A DNA stretch of 64,000 nucleotides from Pedobacter sp. Leaf216 (GCF_001421515.1 NZ_LMKM01000003.1:35603-99602); one strand, 5' to 3'. Counted from the first letter of the stretch, positions 1 through 9,410 are shown. Notes: a model not told the origin generated them from the sequence alone. Made by a program: numbers and translations.

Positions 1-1
1 A

Positions 2-502
2 AACCTCTCTACCCAACTCATTAACCGTGCAGAAATGAAAGGCAGTTTTATTGCCCTGTTGGTTTCCAGGCATATTGCATTTACACATGGAAATGAACCA
101 AAGGCGAAAAAATTTCTTTTATATCTGCAAAAAAAGGAAAAATACTGGCTTAAATCTGCAAAAGTTAGCGAAGCAGAAGTAAACCGTGCTTATGAATTAT
201 TGGAGTTTTGTGATGCACTTTCTTTAATTATCTGTCAGGAAATTATTCCACCAGAAGGCCGAAAAGTAGAAATTGGCCAAGGTCCGACTGGCACAACATA
301 TGAGCTTTTTATGGAGAATGATTGCCTGGTAATTTCTCCGTGGCCTTTCGAAACAGGCGAATTTAACGTCGATTACGAGTGCAGGCATCTTGATAAACTT
401 ACTTTTTCTAATGATAAAGCCTTTAGAGCAGCTTTTGAAAAAGCGGAGGTAGTTCAAATTGGCTTAAAATTTAAAAACCTCCAGGATTCAGCTAAAGCCT
501 AA
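2..502 (+). CDS. DUF3891-like protein, 5'-truncated by window edge
   Basis: The frame is already open at base 2 and reads through several residues before the first Met at 35, so the real start probably lies upstream of the window. The visible part resembles the C-terminal portion of the DUF3891 family (proteins of roughly 250 aa), including the stretch LVSRHIAFTHG near the beginning. The family has no established biochemical role that I know of. The sequence is soluble, with no signal peptide or membrane segment in the visible part. The next gene starts about 40 bases downstream on the same strand, but the two need not be an operon. The family call is from memory of the sequence style and is moderately secure. 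Confidence 0.65.
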   Translation, partial: NLSTQLINRAEMKGSFIALLVSRHIAFTHGNEPKAKKFLLYLQKKEKYWLKSAKVSEAEVNRAYELLEFCDALSLIICQEIIPPEGRKVEIGQGPTGTTYELFMENDCLVISPWPFETGEFNVDYECRHLDKLTFSNDKAFRAAFEKAEVVQIGLKFKNLQDSAKA

Positions 503-542
503 ACTTTCTCATTTAACTCTTGTTTATACATAAATGTTAAAA

Positions 543-1370
543 ATGAAAAACAGTATTTTAATTCTCGCTCTGCTAAGTATTTTCAGTATTGAAGCTTTCG
601 GACAGCAAAAACCCTTTTATCATCTATTTAAGCCAGTTCCTAAAGATAGTTTGCGCGAAATGGAAACCGACAGGCCAGATGTAACCGAAAGTCCGCAAAC
701 TGTTGATGCTGGGCATTTTCAGTTCGAAACCGATCTTATGCGCTTTCAGCGGGAAAATAAAGATGAAGGCAGGAGTGATGAATATCTTTTTAACCAGGCC
801 AATATTAAGCTAGGGCTCACCCATTCCACAGCTATCCAACTTACATTTGAGAGTTATGTAGTAAAAAAAGATTTTGATTCTGAAGGAAGTGTTGAGCGGA
901 GCAGTGGCTTTGGCGATATCACTTTCAGGTTAAAACAAAATGTTTTGGGCAATGATAAAGGAAAATTTGCCATTGCTCTGCTTCCATACCTTAAGTTTCC
1001 AACTTCACATGTAGATCAGGAGAGCCATTACGAAGGTGGTATTATTATTCCGATGAGTATTAAATTAGGAAACGACTGGAAATTGGGCTTTCAGGTTGAA
1101 GCAGACCGTTTACAGGATGAGAAAGGAAATGGCCATCACAATGAGCTATTACAAACGCTTACTGTTTCGCACCCACTTACCAAAAAGCTTGATGGCATTA
1201 TTGAAACTTATTATACCTACGAATTTAAAGATGAGCACTTAAAAAACTTTCTTAATGCTGCATTGCAATATGAGTTATCAAAAGATTTCCTTATCGATGG
1301 TGGATTTAATTATGGCATTCAGCAAGATGCCAGGAAAAGCTACTTTGTAGGACTCTCTTTCAGGTTATAA
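543..1370 (+). CDS. Outer-membrane transporter-like protein (MetA-pathway phenol-degradation family type)
   Basis: This is a predicted secreted beta-barrel protein. A classical signal peptide (MKNSILILALLSIFSIEAFG) follows the ATG at 543; an ATG nine bases upstream (534) is in frame but gives a poorer signal sequence. The mature part begins with the motif METDRPDVTESPQTV, which I associate with the 'transporter' / Phenol_MetA_deg outer-membrane family. The remainder alternates amphipathic beta-strands and ends in an aromatic-rich strand (YFVGLSFRL), as expected for outer-membrane barrels. The substrate is unknown. The gene is followed by a long repeat-rich intergenic region, so it is probably the last gene of its transcription unit. 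Confidence 0.7.
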   Translation: MKNSILILALLSIFSIEAFGQQKPFYHLFKPVPKDSLREMETDRPDVTESPQTVDAGHFQFETDLMRFQRENKDEGRSDEYLFNQANIKLGLTHSTAIQLTFESYVVKKDFDSEGSVERSSGFGDITFRLKQNVLGNDKGKFAIALLPYLKFPTSHVDQESHYEGGIIIPMSIKLGNDWKLGFQVEADRLQDEKGNGHHNELLQTLTVSHPLTKKLDGIIETYYTYEFKDEHLKNFLNAALQYELSKDFLIDGGFNYGIQQDARKSYFVGLSFRL

Positions 1371-1426
1371 ACTCGGAAAATTGATCATCAACCAAATAAA
1401 AATCAATTAATAAAGGTGATAAGTGG

Positions 1427-2075
1427 TTTTTGCCAAGGAAACACAAATTACCACGGAATAATTTTTTAGTGCTTCGTCTTCCTCGCGTATGCGGGCATAC
1501 TAATGACAAGATGTTCCAGAAATGAATATCCTCAGTTTATCGTCAATTGCGAGAAGGCTTTTTCAGCCGACGAAGCAATCTTACTACGATCGCTACTAGC
1601 GTGTGCTTTAGGATTGCTTCGTACTTCACAATTATGACCACAGATTTACACAAATCAACACAGATCAGTTTTTGCCACGGAAACACAGATTACCACGGAA
1701 TAATTTTTAGTGCTTCGTCCTCCTCGCGTATGTGGGGATACTAATGACAAGATTTTTCAGGAATGAATTTCCTCAGTTTATCGTCATTGCGAGAAGGCTT
1801 TTTCAGCCGACGAAGCAATCTTACTACGATCGCTATTAGCGTGTGCTTTAGGATTGCTTCGTACTTCACAATTATGACCACAGATTTACATAAATCAACA
1901 CAGATCTGTTTTTGCCACGGAAACACAGATTAACACGGAATAATTTTTAGTGCTTCGTACTCCTAGAGTATGAGGGGATACTAATGAAAAGATTTTCCAG
2001 AAATGAATATCCTCAGGTTATCGTCATTGCGAGAAGGCTTTTTCAGCCGACGAAGCAATCTTAAAACGATCGCTA
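1427..2075. repeat. Three tandem copies of a ~241-bp intergenic repeat
   Basis: Units begin with TTTTTGCCA(C/A)GGAAACACA at 1427, 1669 and 1909, giving periods of 242 and 240. The third copy is cut off around 2075. Each full unit holds a GTCATTGCGAGAAGG-like segment and an inverted repeat in which GACGAAGCAATC is answered by GATTGCTTCGTA about 50 bases on, so it can form a hairpin. Words of this type are scattered between genes in many Bacteroidota genomes. The 889-base gap 1371-2259 contains nothing else I can support. Open frames inside it are by-products of the repeat, because their matching frames recur in each copy. Confidence 0.85.
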
Positions 2076-2259
2076 AATCTAATGGGATAGATCTCTCCAT
2101 TCCACTGCGTTCCAGTCGAGATGACGACGCTTTTTATTAGAATTTATCAATGGTAGCTTGCTTAAGCATCTAAGAAGGTATTTCTACAATCTCAGCACTA
2201 CATAGTCTCAATAAGAATTATTTTACGATACAACCTCTTTTAATACGCTTTAAATGAAG

Positions 2260-3819
2260 CTATTTTGCTTCATCCACAATTTTATTTCCCGAAACTTCAA
2301 CTTTTTTTAACGGTTCACGGGGAGGGCCTGTGAGCACGCAACCATCAGTGTCAAACCTTCCGCCATGGCAAGGGCAATCCCAACTTTTTTCGCTCGCATT
2401 CCAGTTCACTATACACCCGGCGTGGGTACATACCGGATCAAGCGCGGTAATTTTTCCTTCTTCACTTTTGTAAATGGCCAGTTTTTCGCCATCAAACGAT
2501 GCAATTTTTCCTTCGCCATTTGCCAGGTTATTTAATGAATCCAATACCTGGTTACCAAAACGGTCGGCCACAAAATGATAGGCAACATCGGCGTTTTCCT
2601 TAACAAATTCACTAAAACCGGAAATAGGTTTCAGCCTTGATGGTGAAAGCAGTTTTGTGAGTTCATTTTCTTTGCCCAAAATCAGATCGGTAATCAGTGC
2701 TCCCGAAAGGCTCCCGAAAATCATTCCGTTACCATTAAAACCCGTAGCAAGGTATGTTCTATCATCTCCGCCAGGCATTTGGCCAATATATGGTAGTCCG
2801 TCCACAGGAACATAATATTGTGATGACCAACGGAAGTTTATTTCGGCTATTTTAAAATATTGGCGGGCATAGTTTTCAAGATCTTCAAAAGCCTTTTCCG
2901 GATCATCATGACCGGTTTTGTGATCGGCACCACCTATAATCAAATATTTCTGACCATCTATTTCATGACTCCTGAAATAATGATATGGTTCTTTCATATC
3001 GTATGAAATACATTCTGGGTAAGCATCATCACTTAATGTTACCGCCAGCACGTAGCTACGGTAAGGTGCATTGCGAAGCGAAAGAATATTGATTCCTGGC
3101 GGAATATGGGTTGCCCAAACCAGGTTTTTTGCCTTAATTTCTCCCCCTTTAAAAGCTGCAGTGTGGATACCTTCTTTAAATGTTGTTTCTTTAATCTTAA
3201 TTCCTTCCAATATTTCTCCGCCGAGCTGTTTAAAACCTTTCGCCAGTCCGTAAATGTATTTTAACGGGTGAAACTGTGCCTGCTCCTTAAAGCAGATAGA
3301 ATATTGAAATTCGATTGGAACACCGTTTTTTTCAGATTCGGTTACGGCTACACCAGCCTCTTGAGATGAGCTGAGAATTTGTTGAAGTTGTTCCGTTTCC
3401 TCATCATTTTGAGAAAACAGGTAACCATCCTTGTATTCAAAATCGGCATCAATATGAAGTTCATCAATATTATTTTTGATGGATGCAATCATTTTTTTAC
3501 CAGCTGCTGCAATCAGCTTAGACGCATCTTTTCCAAAATCGCTGTCAATTTCCGGGTAGGTGGCATCAAAAAATGTATTCAAGTGGGCAGTTGTTCCTCC
3601 GGTTGTACCATATCCTAAATTATGGGCATCAACAAGCAGGCATTTTTTTCCCTCGCGCTGGAGGTTATAGGCTGTAGTTAGCCCTGTAATGCCTCCGCCA
3701 ATAATCAGTGCATCATAAATGTTGGTGCTATTTTCTTGCTGGTAATTTTCGATCTTTTCGTTTGCTTGCCAAAGGCTGATATTTTTCCCATCCCGTCCAT
3801 TTTTTTTATTGTTTTTCAT
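2260..3819 (-). CDS. FAD-dependent oxidoreductase with C-terminal Rieske [2Fe-2S] domain
   Basis: This is a two-domain redox protein of 519 aa. Residues 36-400 form a D-amino-acid-oxidase-type FAD domain with the dinucleotide motif IIGGGITG at 39-46 and a late FAD-contact region LATGFNGNGMIFG. The last ~80 residues carry a Rieske site, with ligands in CTHAGC and, about 15 residues later, CPCHGGRF. This fusion family (YhfW-like) is common in Bacteroidota and Bacillota, but its substrate is not established. The FAD domain would oxidise a small amine or similar compound and pass electrons through the iron-sulfur cluster. There is no signal peptide, so a cytoplasmic location is likely. It stands alone on the minus strand, 75 bases from the ankyrin gene stop. 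Confidence 0.9.
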   Translation of the reverse strand: MKNNKKNGRDGKNISLWQANEKIENYQQENSTNIYDALIIGGGITGLTTAYNLQREGKKCLLVDAHNLGYGTTGGTTAHLNTFFDATYPEIDSDFGKDASKLIAAAGKKMIASIKNNIDELHIDADFEYKDGYLFSQNDEETEQLQQILSSSQEAGVAVTESEKNGVPIEFQYSICFKEQAQFHPLKYIYGLAKGFKQLGGEILEGIKIKETTFKEGIHTAAFKGGEIKAKNLVWATHIPPGINILSLRNAPYRSYVLAVTLSDDAYPECISYDMKEPYHYFRSHEIDGQKYLIIGGADHKTGHDDPEKAFEDLENYARQYFKIAEINFRWSSQYYVPVDGLPYIGQMPGGDDRTYLATGFNGNGMIFGSLSGALITDLILGKENELTKLLSPSRLKPISGFSEFVKENADVAYHFVADRFGNQVLDSLNNLANGEGKIASFDGEKLAIYKSEEGKITALDPVCTHAGCIVNWNASEKSWDCPCHGGRFDTDGCVLTGPPREPLKKVEVSGNKIVDEAK

Positions 3820-3894
3820 ATGGCTTTAAATATGTAGGTGTGCATTATTTATTGCTATTATATCATATCAATCAGCTGCCTGCTGATCGATTTT

Positions 3895-4368
3895 TTACTT
3901 ATCCAACAGTTTTAGTGCTTCCTCATTTCCCTGCATGCTTGCCAAATCAGCAGCAGTTTGCCCTCTAACGTCTCTTATATCGGCATCAGCTCCGTTTGCA
4001 AGTAATAATTCGAGCACGTCGTTCCTACCAAACATAGCTGCAAACATTAGGGCAGTGCCCCCGTTTCCATGCTGAAGGTTAAGCTCAGCCCCTTGCGAAA
4101 TCAGGTAGGCTACAATAGGAAGATAACCTTTAAAACTTGCGCCCATTAAAGCAGTATTTCCTCCGGCATCGCCACTATTAATGTCGGCTCCATTTTCCAG
4201 TAACAATTTGGCCGTTTCAAGCTGATTATTGTAACAGGCAATAATAAGTGGTGTAAAACCTTTTTCATCACGAAAGTTTAGGTTTACTCCGCGCTTAATA
4301 AGCTCTCTTATAACCTCTGTTTCTCCTTTTCTGGAAGCAGGTATAATCAGCTGTTCGATATTTTCCAT
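3895..4368 (-). CDS. Ankyrin-repeat protein
   Basis: The protein has 157 residues and is almost wholly made of about four ankyrin repeats. Each is recognisable from the G-(F/N/G)-TPL/TALM-A helix start and the LL..GAD(I/A)N turn, for example at residues ~38-70, ~71-103 and ~104-136. It has no signal peptide. Such proteins act as protein-protein adaptors. In Pseudomonas an ankyrin protein (AnkB) is needed for full activity of a neighbouring catalase, and here the large catalase gene lies 2.4 kb away among stress genes, so a similar accessory role is possible but only inferred. Confidence 0.85.
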   Translation of the reverse strand: MENIEQLIIPASRKGETEVIRELIKRGVNLNFRDEKGFTPLIIACYNNQLETAKLLLENGADINSGDAGGNTALMGASFKGYLPIVAYLISQGAELNLQHGNGGTALMFAAMFGRNDVLELLLANGADADIRDVRGQTAADLASMQGNEEALKLLDK

Positions 4369-4575
4369 TTGGTTTAAAATTATTTATGAATGAGTTTAAT
4401 TAGGTAATATACCAATAAGTTGCAAGTTTAGTTGTTAACCTAACAGTTATTAAATTGCTAATTTTATAGTTAAATAAGTAATATTAGAACTGTGAACCGA
4501 AGCGTTTGGTTTGATTTTTTTTCGGCTGGCAAAATAGAATACCTGTTTTAACAGTTATTCCTAACACTTTTCCGT

Positions 4576-5253
4576 TTATTTTCCGGTTTCCATATCCGGG
4601 GCATCTACCGGTTTAGATTCCGGAGATCCTTTCTGTCTGAGGAATATTGTTAGAATAACGATTGAAGCCACCGATAAAAATTCGCTTTGCCAATTCTGGA
4701 AAGTTTCAAACCAGAAATTCGGTTCACCCAGGTATTCAATCATGCTTATCGTTGATTTTTCTTTAAGTTGCAGTGTGATGTTGTTATCCTGCCAGCTGCC
4801 ATAAAAGTGGAGTGCCCAACTGATTAAAAATAAAATCCCAAACACAATGGAAAGCGAATGTGAATAAATTTTGAGTATCCACCCACCTTTTCTTACTGCC
4901 CACGGAGCCTCAGGTGAAGCTTTTGGTTCGCGGTCTACCTCTTCAGGTTCGTCTAGTTTTTTAGATTCTGCCGAGCCAATCTGTCTGAGCGAAATTGTAA
5001 GGGCTACATATAAAGCCATTTGCAAAAACTCACTTTCAAAATTTTCGAAGGTGGCCGAAATAAAGTGCCCGCTGCACAGGTAGGTGCTAAGTGATATGGA
5101 TGCAGCATTCTCGTAATTTAATTCATTATTATGTTCTTTCCAGCCCGTAAATGCCTGTGCAGCAAGTGTGATGGTAAAAATGGTGATGAAAAATACAGAG
5201 AGTCCGTTTCTATAAAGCCAGGTTTTTTTAGGGAACCTTTTATCGTTGGTCAT
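4576..5253 (-). CDS. Membrane protein, DUF6766-like
   Basis: The 225-aa protein has an internal duplication. Each half has a hydrophobic segment (about residues 16-35 and 130-150) followed by a WxxxN segment, a further conserved motif (NFESEFLQMA in the first half, NWQSEFLSVA in the second), another hydrophobic helix and the exit motif LRQxGSxESK. That predicts four transmembrane helices in a 2+2 repeat. I believe this is the DUF6766 family, which has no known function. It ends 11 bases after the start region of the next minus-strand gene (CinA-like), and the two are probably co-transcribed. Confidence 0.75.
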   Translation of the reverse strand: MTNDKRFPKKTWLYRNGLSVFFITIFTITLAAQAFTGWKEHNNELNYENAASISLSTYLCSGHFISATFENFESEFLQMALYVALTISLRQIGSAESKKLDEPEEVDREPKASPEAPWAVRKGGWILKIYSHSLSIVFGILFLISWALHFYGSWQDNNITLQLKEKSTISMIEYLGEPNFWFETFQNWQSEFLSVASIVILTIFLRQKGSPESKPVDAPDMETGK

Positions 5254-5264
5254 TTTATGTTGAT

Positions 5265-5750
5265 TTATATGGTGTTAAGGTAGTTATGCAGCAACTGAGC
5301 AATTCTTTCTACTGTACCTGCAACAATTTCTGTTTGGTTTCCGTGAAAGTTCATCCGTTCGGAAAAAATATGTTTGCCATTGCTGTGGGCATAAACAAAC
5401 ATGGTTCCTACTGGTTTTTCGGTGGTTTCGCTTCCGCCCGGGCAGGTAAGTCCTGTAACGCCGATGTGAATATCTGCCGGGATAAGCCCTTTAAGCCCTT
5501 CGGCAATGGCCTTTGTTACCTCCATAGATTCTGGGGTAAATTTTTCGATAAGGGCATGGTCTACATTTAATAAAGCTTCTTTCAAACTGGCATCGTAACA
5601 GGCTATTCCTCCTTTAAGGAAATTGCCTGCATTGTCTATTAATGAAAAATTGGCAGTTAAATGGCCTGCCGTTGCGCTTTCTGCAAAGGCCAGAGAAAGC
5701 TTTTTAGTAATGAGCATTTTGCCCACCTGTATAAGTGTTTCGCTGATCAT
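5265..5750 (-). CDS. pncC: CinA C-terminal-domain protein (nicotinamide-nucleotide amidohydrolase, PncC type)
   Basis: This stand-alone 161-aa CinA-C domain lacks the N-terminal MoCF/COG1058 domain found in full CinA. Family features are visible: the AESATAGHL segment near residue 24, GGIACYDASLK, the GVTGLTCPGGSE loop, and the final GNQTEIVAGTVERIAQLL helix. PncC enzymes deamidate nicotinamide mononucleotide to nicotinate mononucleotide and so recycle the pyridine ring for NAD. The gene is upstream of the DUF6766-like gene on the same strand, 11 bases apart. The paralogous function (NMN deamidase) is established for E. coli and Shewanella enzymes; activity here is inferred. Confidence 0.88.
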   Translation of the reverse strand: MISETLIQVGKMLITKKLSLAFAESATAGHLTANFSLIDNAGNFLKGGIACYDASLKEALLNVDHALIEKFTPESMEVTKAIAEGLKGLIPADIHIGVTGLTCPGGSETTEKPVGTMFVYAHSNGKHIFSERMNFHGNQTEIVAGTVERIAQLLHNYLNTI

Positions 5751-5977
5751 ATTTTATTGATGTTTCCCCTGTTAGGTTCATTAATTAAACATTCTTTTTT
5801 CTGTAGTGGTTTTTACGAAGTGTTAAAGCTTATGGTTGTAGGGCCTTATTGGTAATTAAGCAGGCATAACCGAAGAAATTCTGTGGGAAAAACGTAAAAA
5901 TTTATAAAACCTTTTGTTTTTGTGAAGGTTCTTTTTAAAAGCCATCTGCAATTAATAACAGATTAATCATCACAACT

Positions 5978-6181
5978 ATGGAAAACAATCAACAGGAAAC
6001 CACTTCCCAGACCAGTTTACCTAAAGAAACCGAGCTACCGGAAAACGCGGATTACCGTGGCATTGCCGGAAAAGCAAGTTTAAAAAGTGAGCCGATGGCA
6101 TCAGAAAACAATGCATTGTCCGGAGAAGCAGATTACAACAACAACGAAACGGATGAAAATCCCTTGATCCGGGGCATTTAA
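5978..6181 (+). CDS. Small hydrophilic stress-operon protein, unknown function
   Basis: This is a 67-aa, highly polar, Asn/Glu-rich protein without hydrophobic segments, probably disordered. Two similar pieces (ENADYRGIAGKASL and ENNALSGEADYNNN) suggest a weak internal repeat. It begins a tight plus-strand operon: 22 bases separate it from the DUF892 gene and that gene is 8 bases from the catalase gene. Small acidic proteins of this kind often accompany general-stress genes in Bacteroidota. I do not recognise a named family. Confidence 0.65.
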   Translation: MENNQQETTSQTSLPKETELPENADYRGIAGKASLKSEPMASENNALSGEADYNNNETDENPLIRGI

Positions 6182-6203
6182 AATTTTACCTAACAAAACA
6201 TAC

Positions 6204-6758
6204 ATGAAAAAACAAGACAGCGGTAGCTCACCTAAGCTGAGTACCAAAACGGTAAACGGGGAATCTTCCCCACTCAAAGAACTTTTTATTGATGGTATCC
6301 GCGACCTTTACTGGGCCGAAAACCACCTTGTTAAATCACTTCCAAAAATGATTTCTGCTGCAACTTCTTCAGCACTCATTTCTGCTATAGAATCTCACCT
6401 GAGCGAAACAAAAGGACATGTAGCCCGGATAGAGCAAATATTTACGCTACTTGGAGAAAAAGCTGTAGCTAAAAAGTGTGATGCTATGGAGGGATTAACC
6501 AAAGAAGGAGAGGGTGTAATTGAAGAAACCCAGCCCGGAAGTGCCACAAGGGATGCAGGTATTATATTGGCATCGCAAAAGGTAGAACACTATGAAATTG
6601 CTGCTTACAACGGCCTTTATCAGTTAGCCACAACGCTGGGGCTTCAGGAAGTAGCAGATGTGCTTGAACAAACCCTTTCTGAAGAGAAACTTGCCGACAG
6701 TAAACTCTCTGATATTGCCGGAAATGAAGTTAATTATAAAGCAGCAGACGAATTATAA
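6204..6758 (+). CDS. DUF892 / YciE-YciF-like ferritin-fold protein
   Basis: The 184-aa protein is four-helical. From residue ~25 it shows the family pattern LKELFIDGIRDLYWAENHLV, then a second helix with H and E in SAIESHLSETKGHV, and a later pair KVEHYEIAAY and LEQTLSEEK. Conserved Glu and His on these helices form a di-metal site in YciF-type proteins, which belong to the ferritin-like fold. Homologues are induced by osmotic, desiccation and oxidative stress. Its position directly ahead of katE (8 bases) supports a role in handling iron or peroxide in the cytoplasm. A Ser/Lys-rich extension occupies the first 20 residues. Confidence 0.88.
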   Translation: MKKQDSGSSPKLSTKTVNGESSPLKELFIDGIRDLYWAENHLVKSLPKMISAATSSALISAIESHLSETKGHVARIEQIFTLLGEKAVAKKCDAMEGLTKEGEGVIEETQPGSATRDAGIILASQKVEHYEIAAYNGLYQLATTLGLQEVADVLEQTLSEEKLADSKLSDIAGNEVNYKAADEL

Positions 6759-6766
6759 CATAAATA

Positions 6767-8959
6767 ATGGCAAAAAAAACAACGCCAGCTAGCGGTAAGC
6801 CCGCTCAGGCAGTTAACGACAAAACCAATAAGTTGGAAGAATTTGTTGCAGATGGTACTGCACAAAAAATGACGACCAACCATGGTGTTAAAATAAATGA
6901 CGATCAAAACTCGCTTAAGGCCGGAGATCGTGGAGCAACATTGTTAGAAGATTTTATCCTTCGCGAAAAAATCACCCACTTCGATCATGAACGGATTCCT
7001 GAACGCATTGTGCATGCCCGGGGATCGGCAGCCCATGGCGTATTCAAAGTATATGAGGATATGTCATCTTTAACCAAGGCAGCATTTCTTTGCGATCCAG
7101 GTGCAGAAACACCTGTATTTGTAAGGTTTTCTACCGTAGCAGGTTCACGTGGATCAACAGATCTAGCGCGTGATGTTAGGGGATTTGCAGTAAAATTTTA
7201 CACCCAGGAAGGTAATTTTGACCTTGTAGGCAACAATATGCCTGTGTTTTTTATCCAGGATGCGATGAAATTTCCTGATTTGGTACATGCGGTAAAACCC
7301 GAGCCGGATAATGAAATTCCGCAGGCAGCATCTGCACATGATACTTTCTGGGATTTTATTTCGCTGATGCCAGAATCATCACACATGATTATGTGGTTGA
7401 TGAGTGATAGGGCAATTCCGCGCAGTTACCGAATGATGGAAGGATTTGGCGTACATACCTTTAGGTTTGTTAATGCCGATGGGGTAGCCAGTTTTGTTAA
7501 ATTTCACTGGAAACCATCGCTTGGTGTGCATTCTGTAGCTTGGGATGAGGCGCAGAATATTTCTGGAAAAGATCCCGATTTTCACCGTCGCGATTTATGG
7601 GATGCTATTGAAGCTGGTGCTTTTCCAGAATGGGAACTTGGTGTACAGATTGTACCAGAAGAGGATGAATTTAAATATGATTTTGACCTTTTGGACCCCA
7701 CCAAAATTATCCCCGAAGAACTTGTACCTGTGCAGCGCATCGGGAAAATGACACTGAACCGAAATCCTGACAACTTTTTTGCAGAAACCGAACAAGTGGC
7801 ATTTCATGTTGGGCATGTAGTGCCAGGTATCGATTTTACCAATGATCCGCTTTTACAAGGCAGGTTGTTTTCTTATACCGATACCCAGCTGATCAGGTTA
7901 GGTGGACCGAATTTTCATGAAATTCCGATTAACCGCCCTGTAGTACCTGTTCATAATAACCAACGTGATGGTTATATGCGCCAAACCATTAACAGGGGTA
8001 AAACCAGTTATGGCCCGAATGGTATTGCCGCAAATGATCCCGCCCAGGTAAAAGCATCAGAAGGGGGCTTTGTTTCTTATAACGAACGTATAGATGCCAA
8101 AAAAATAAGGGCGAGAAGCAGGAGCTTTTTCGACCATTTTTCGCAGGCAAGATTGTTTTTAAACAGCCAGTCTGAAGCAGAAAAAAACCACTTAATCGAT
8201 GCCTTTAGCTTTGAGCTAGGTAAGGTAAAAATGGTTCCCATCCGCGAACGTATGCTCGGCTTATTGGCGCATGTAGATAAGGCTTTAGCCGCAGCAATTG
8301 CCTATGCGCTAGGGTTGCACGTACCAGAAATTCCACTCGAAGAACTGAATGGAAGTGTTCCGGCTGATGCTTTGCCAGGTGATTATACGCCTGAACAAAA
8401 AGAAAGAAGTATTGCAAAATCGGAGGCTTTGAGCATGGCAGATACCATTAAAGATTCTATAGTTACCCGAAAAATAGCTATTCTGGCTGCTGATGGTGTA
8501 GATGGAAAATCGCTAAGCAAAATTAAAGATAGCCTTGTTGCTAAAGGGGCTGTTGTACACATTATTGCTCCAAAACTTGGCGACATTATTTCTGCCGAAG
8601 ATCAGCTGATTCAAGTTGATGAAAGTTTCCTTACAGCCGCATCAGTATTGTATGATGCAGTTTATCTTCCGGGTGGTGTTAACAGTTCTGCCACATTAGA
8701 AGCGGAAGCAAATGCTGTTCATTTTTTAAATGAAGCATTTAAACATTGTAAGGCAATTGCTGCAGATAGCTCAGCCATACAAGTGCTCGAAGCAGGTTAT
8801 TTCTATAAAAAACTGCCTGCAGAATATTCAGAAGATACGGTGTTGAGAGAAGGTATAATTGTAACAGATAACCTTTCTACACTTTCAGATTTATTTCCGC
8901 GAATGATTGCAATGCACCGGTTCTGGGATCGTGAGGTGCCAAGAAAAGTGCCAGCTTAG
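6767..8959 (+). CDS. katE: Large-subunit monofunctional haem catalase (HPII type)
   Basis: The 730-aa length is typical of clade II catalases. The core spans residues ~35-540, with the distal His in RIVHARG (H83), the catalytic Asn in GNNMPVFF (N156) and the proximal haem Tyr in RLFSYTDTQ (Y370). After ~560 comes the flavodoxin/DJ-1-like C-terminal domain of large catalases (KIAILAADGVDG ... VYLPGGVNSS). It disproportionates hydrogen peroxide to water and oxygen in the cytoplasm. It is the last gene of the stress operon and is followed by a strong terminator at 8986. I see no truncation or missing catalytic residue. Confidence 0.97.
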   Translation: MAKKTTPASGKPAQAVNDKTNKLEEFVADGTAQKMTTNHGVKINDDQNSLKAGDRGATLLEDFILREKITHFDHERIPERIVHARGSAAHGVFKVYEDMSSLTKAAFLCDPGAETPVFVRFSTVAGSRGSTDLARDVRGFAVKFYTQEGNFDLVGNNMPVFFIQDAMKFPDLVHAVKPEPDNEIPQAASAHDTFWDFISLMPESSHMIMWLMSDRAIPRSYRMMEGFGVHTFRFVNADGVASFVKFHWKPSLGVHSVAWDEAQNISGKDPDFHRRDLWDAIEAGAFPEWELGVQIVPEEDEFKYDFDLLDPTKIIPEELVPVQRIGKMTLNRNPDNFFAETEQVAFHVGHVVPGIDFTNDPLLQGRLFSYTDTQLIRLGGPNFHEIPINRPVVPVHNNQRDGYMRQTINRGKTSYGPNGIAANDPAQVKASEGGFVSYNERIDAKKIRARSRSFFDHFSQARLFLNSQSEAEKNHLIDAFSFELGKVKMVPIRERMLGLLAHVDKALAAAIAYALGLHVPEIPLEELNGSVPADALPGDYTPEQKERSIAKSEALSMADTIKDSIVTRKIAILAADGVDGKSLSKIKDSLVAKGAVVHIIAPKLGDIISAEDQLIQVDESFLTAASVLYDAVYLPGGVNSSATLEAEANAVHFLNEAFKHCKAIAADSSAIQVLEAGYFYKKLPAEYSEDTVLREGIIVTDNLSTLSDLFPRMIAMHRFWDREVPRKVPA

Positions 8960-8985
8960 CGGTACAATATATTATATTTTAATGA

Positions 8986-9011
8986 ACCGGGGCCTGTCCC
9001 CGGTTTTTTTT
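8986..9011 (+). terminator. Rho-independent terminator after katE
   Basis: The stem ACCGGGG / CCCCGGT encloses a five-base loop and is followed directly by eight T. It closes the 5978-8959 operon. Confidence 0.9.
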
Positions 9012-9107
9012 GGTTGTGCGTTAATTTAAGGCCTTATTTTCCATTCATTATCCATTTATAAAGAACAAATTCTTTGTAGCACCTGTTATTAAAATATTAA
9101 ATACTTA

Positions 9108-9410
9108 ATGAATAAAGAAATGACAGAATTTAACGAAACAAGCAAGCCATTAACCGCAGAAGAAGCAGAAAAATTTGAAGCCGGCGTAATCGAAACTGTT
9201 TGGAGCGAAACAGGTGAACCACATTATGTAATCAAAAATGGTCTGAATGTGCAAGAATATGCTTCCTTAGCTAAAAAATCTTTAGAAAATGAGCGTATTA
9301 TAGCCCATGATTTCACCAGTTATGTAATTAATGAATCAGGTGAACGTGGAGATTTCGAATATAAATCGGGATGGTTCCTCGAAGGGCTTGCCGAACAGGA
9401 AATGGAATAA
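9108..9410 (+). CDS. Conserved small soluble protein, unknown function
   Basis: This is a 100-aa acidic protein with no signal or membrane segment. An ATG at 9120 (MTEFNE) is an alternative start. The core AEKFEAGVIETVWSETGEPHYVIKNGLN looks like a folded domain rather than disorder. I do not recognise a family. It lies between the catalase terminator and a membrane-protein gene, 63 bases from the latter, and belongs to the same stress neighbourhood by position only. Confidence 0.6.
   Translation: MNKEMTEFNETSKPLTAEEAEKFEAGVIETVWSETGEPHYVIKNGLNVQEYASLAKKSLENERIIAHDFTSYVINESGERGDFEYKSGWFLEGLAEQEME

Noticed and set aside
1547..1926. Open frames of 61-65 codons on both strands
   Set aside because: They lie inside the 241-bp tandem repeat and recur with it; the protein sequences are by-products of the repeat words.
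1427..2075. CRISPR array
   Set aside because: The repeat period is ~241 bases with near-identical whole units, not short repeats with unique spacers, and no cas gene is present.
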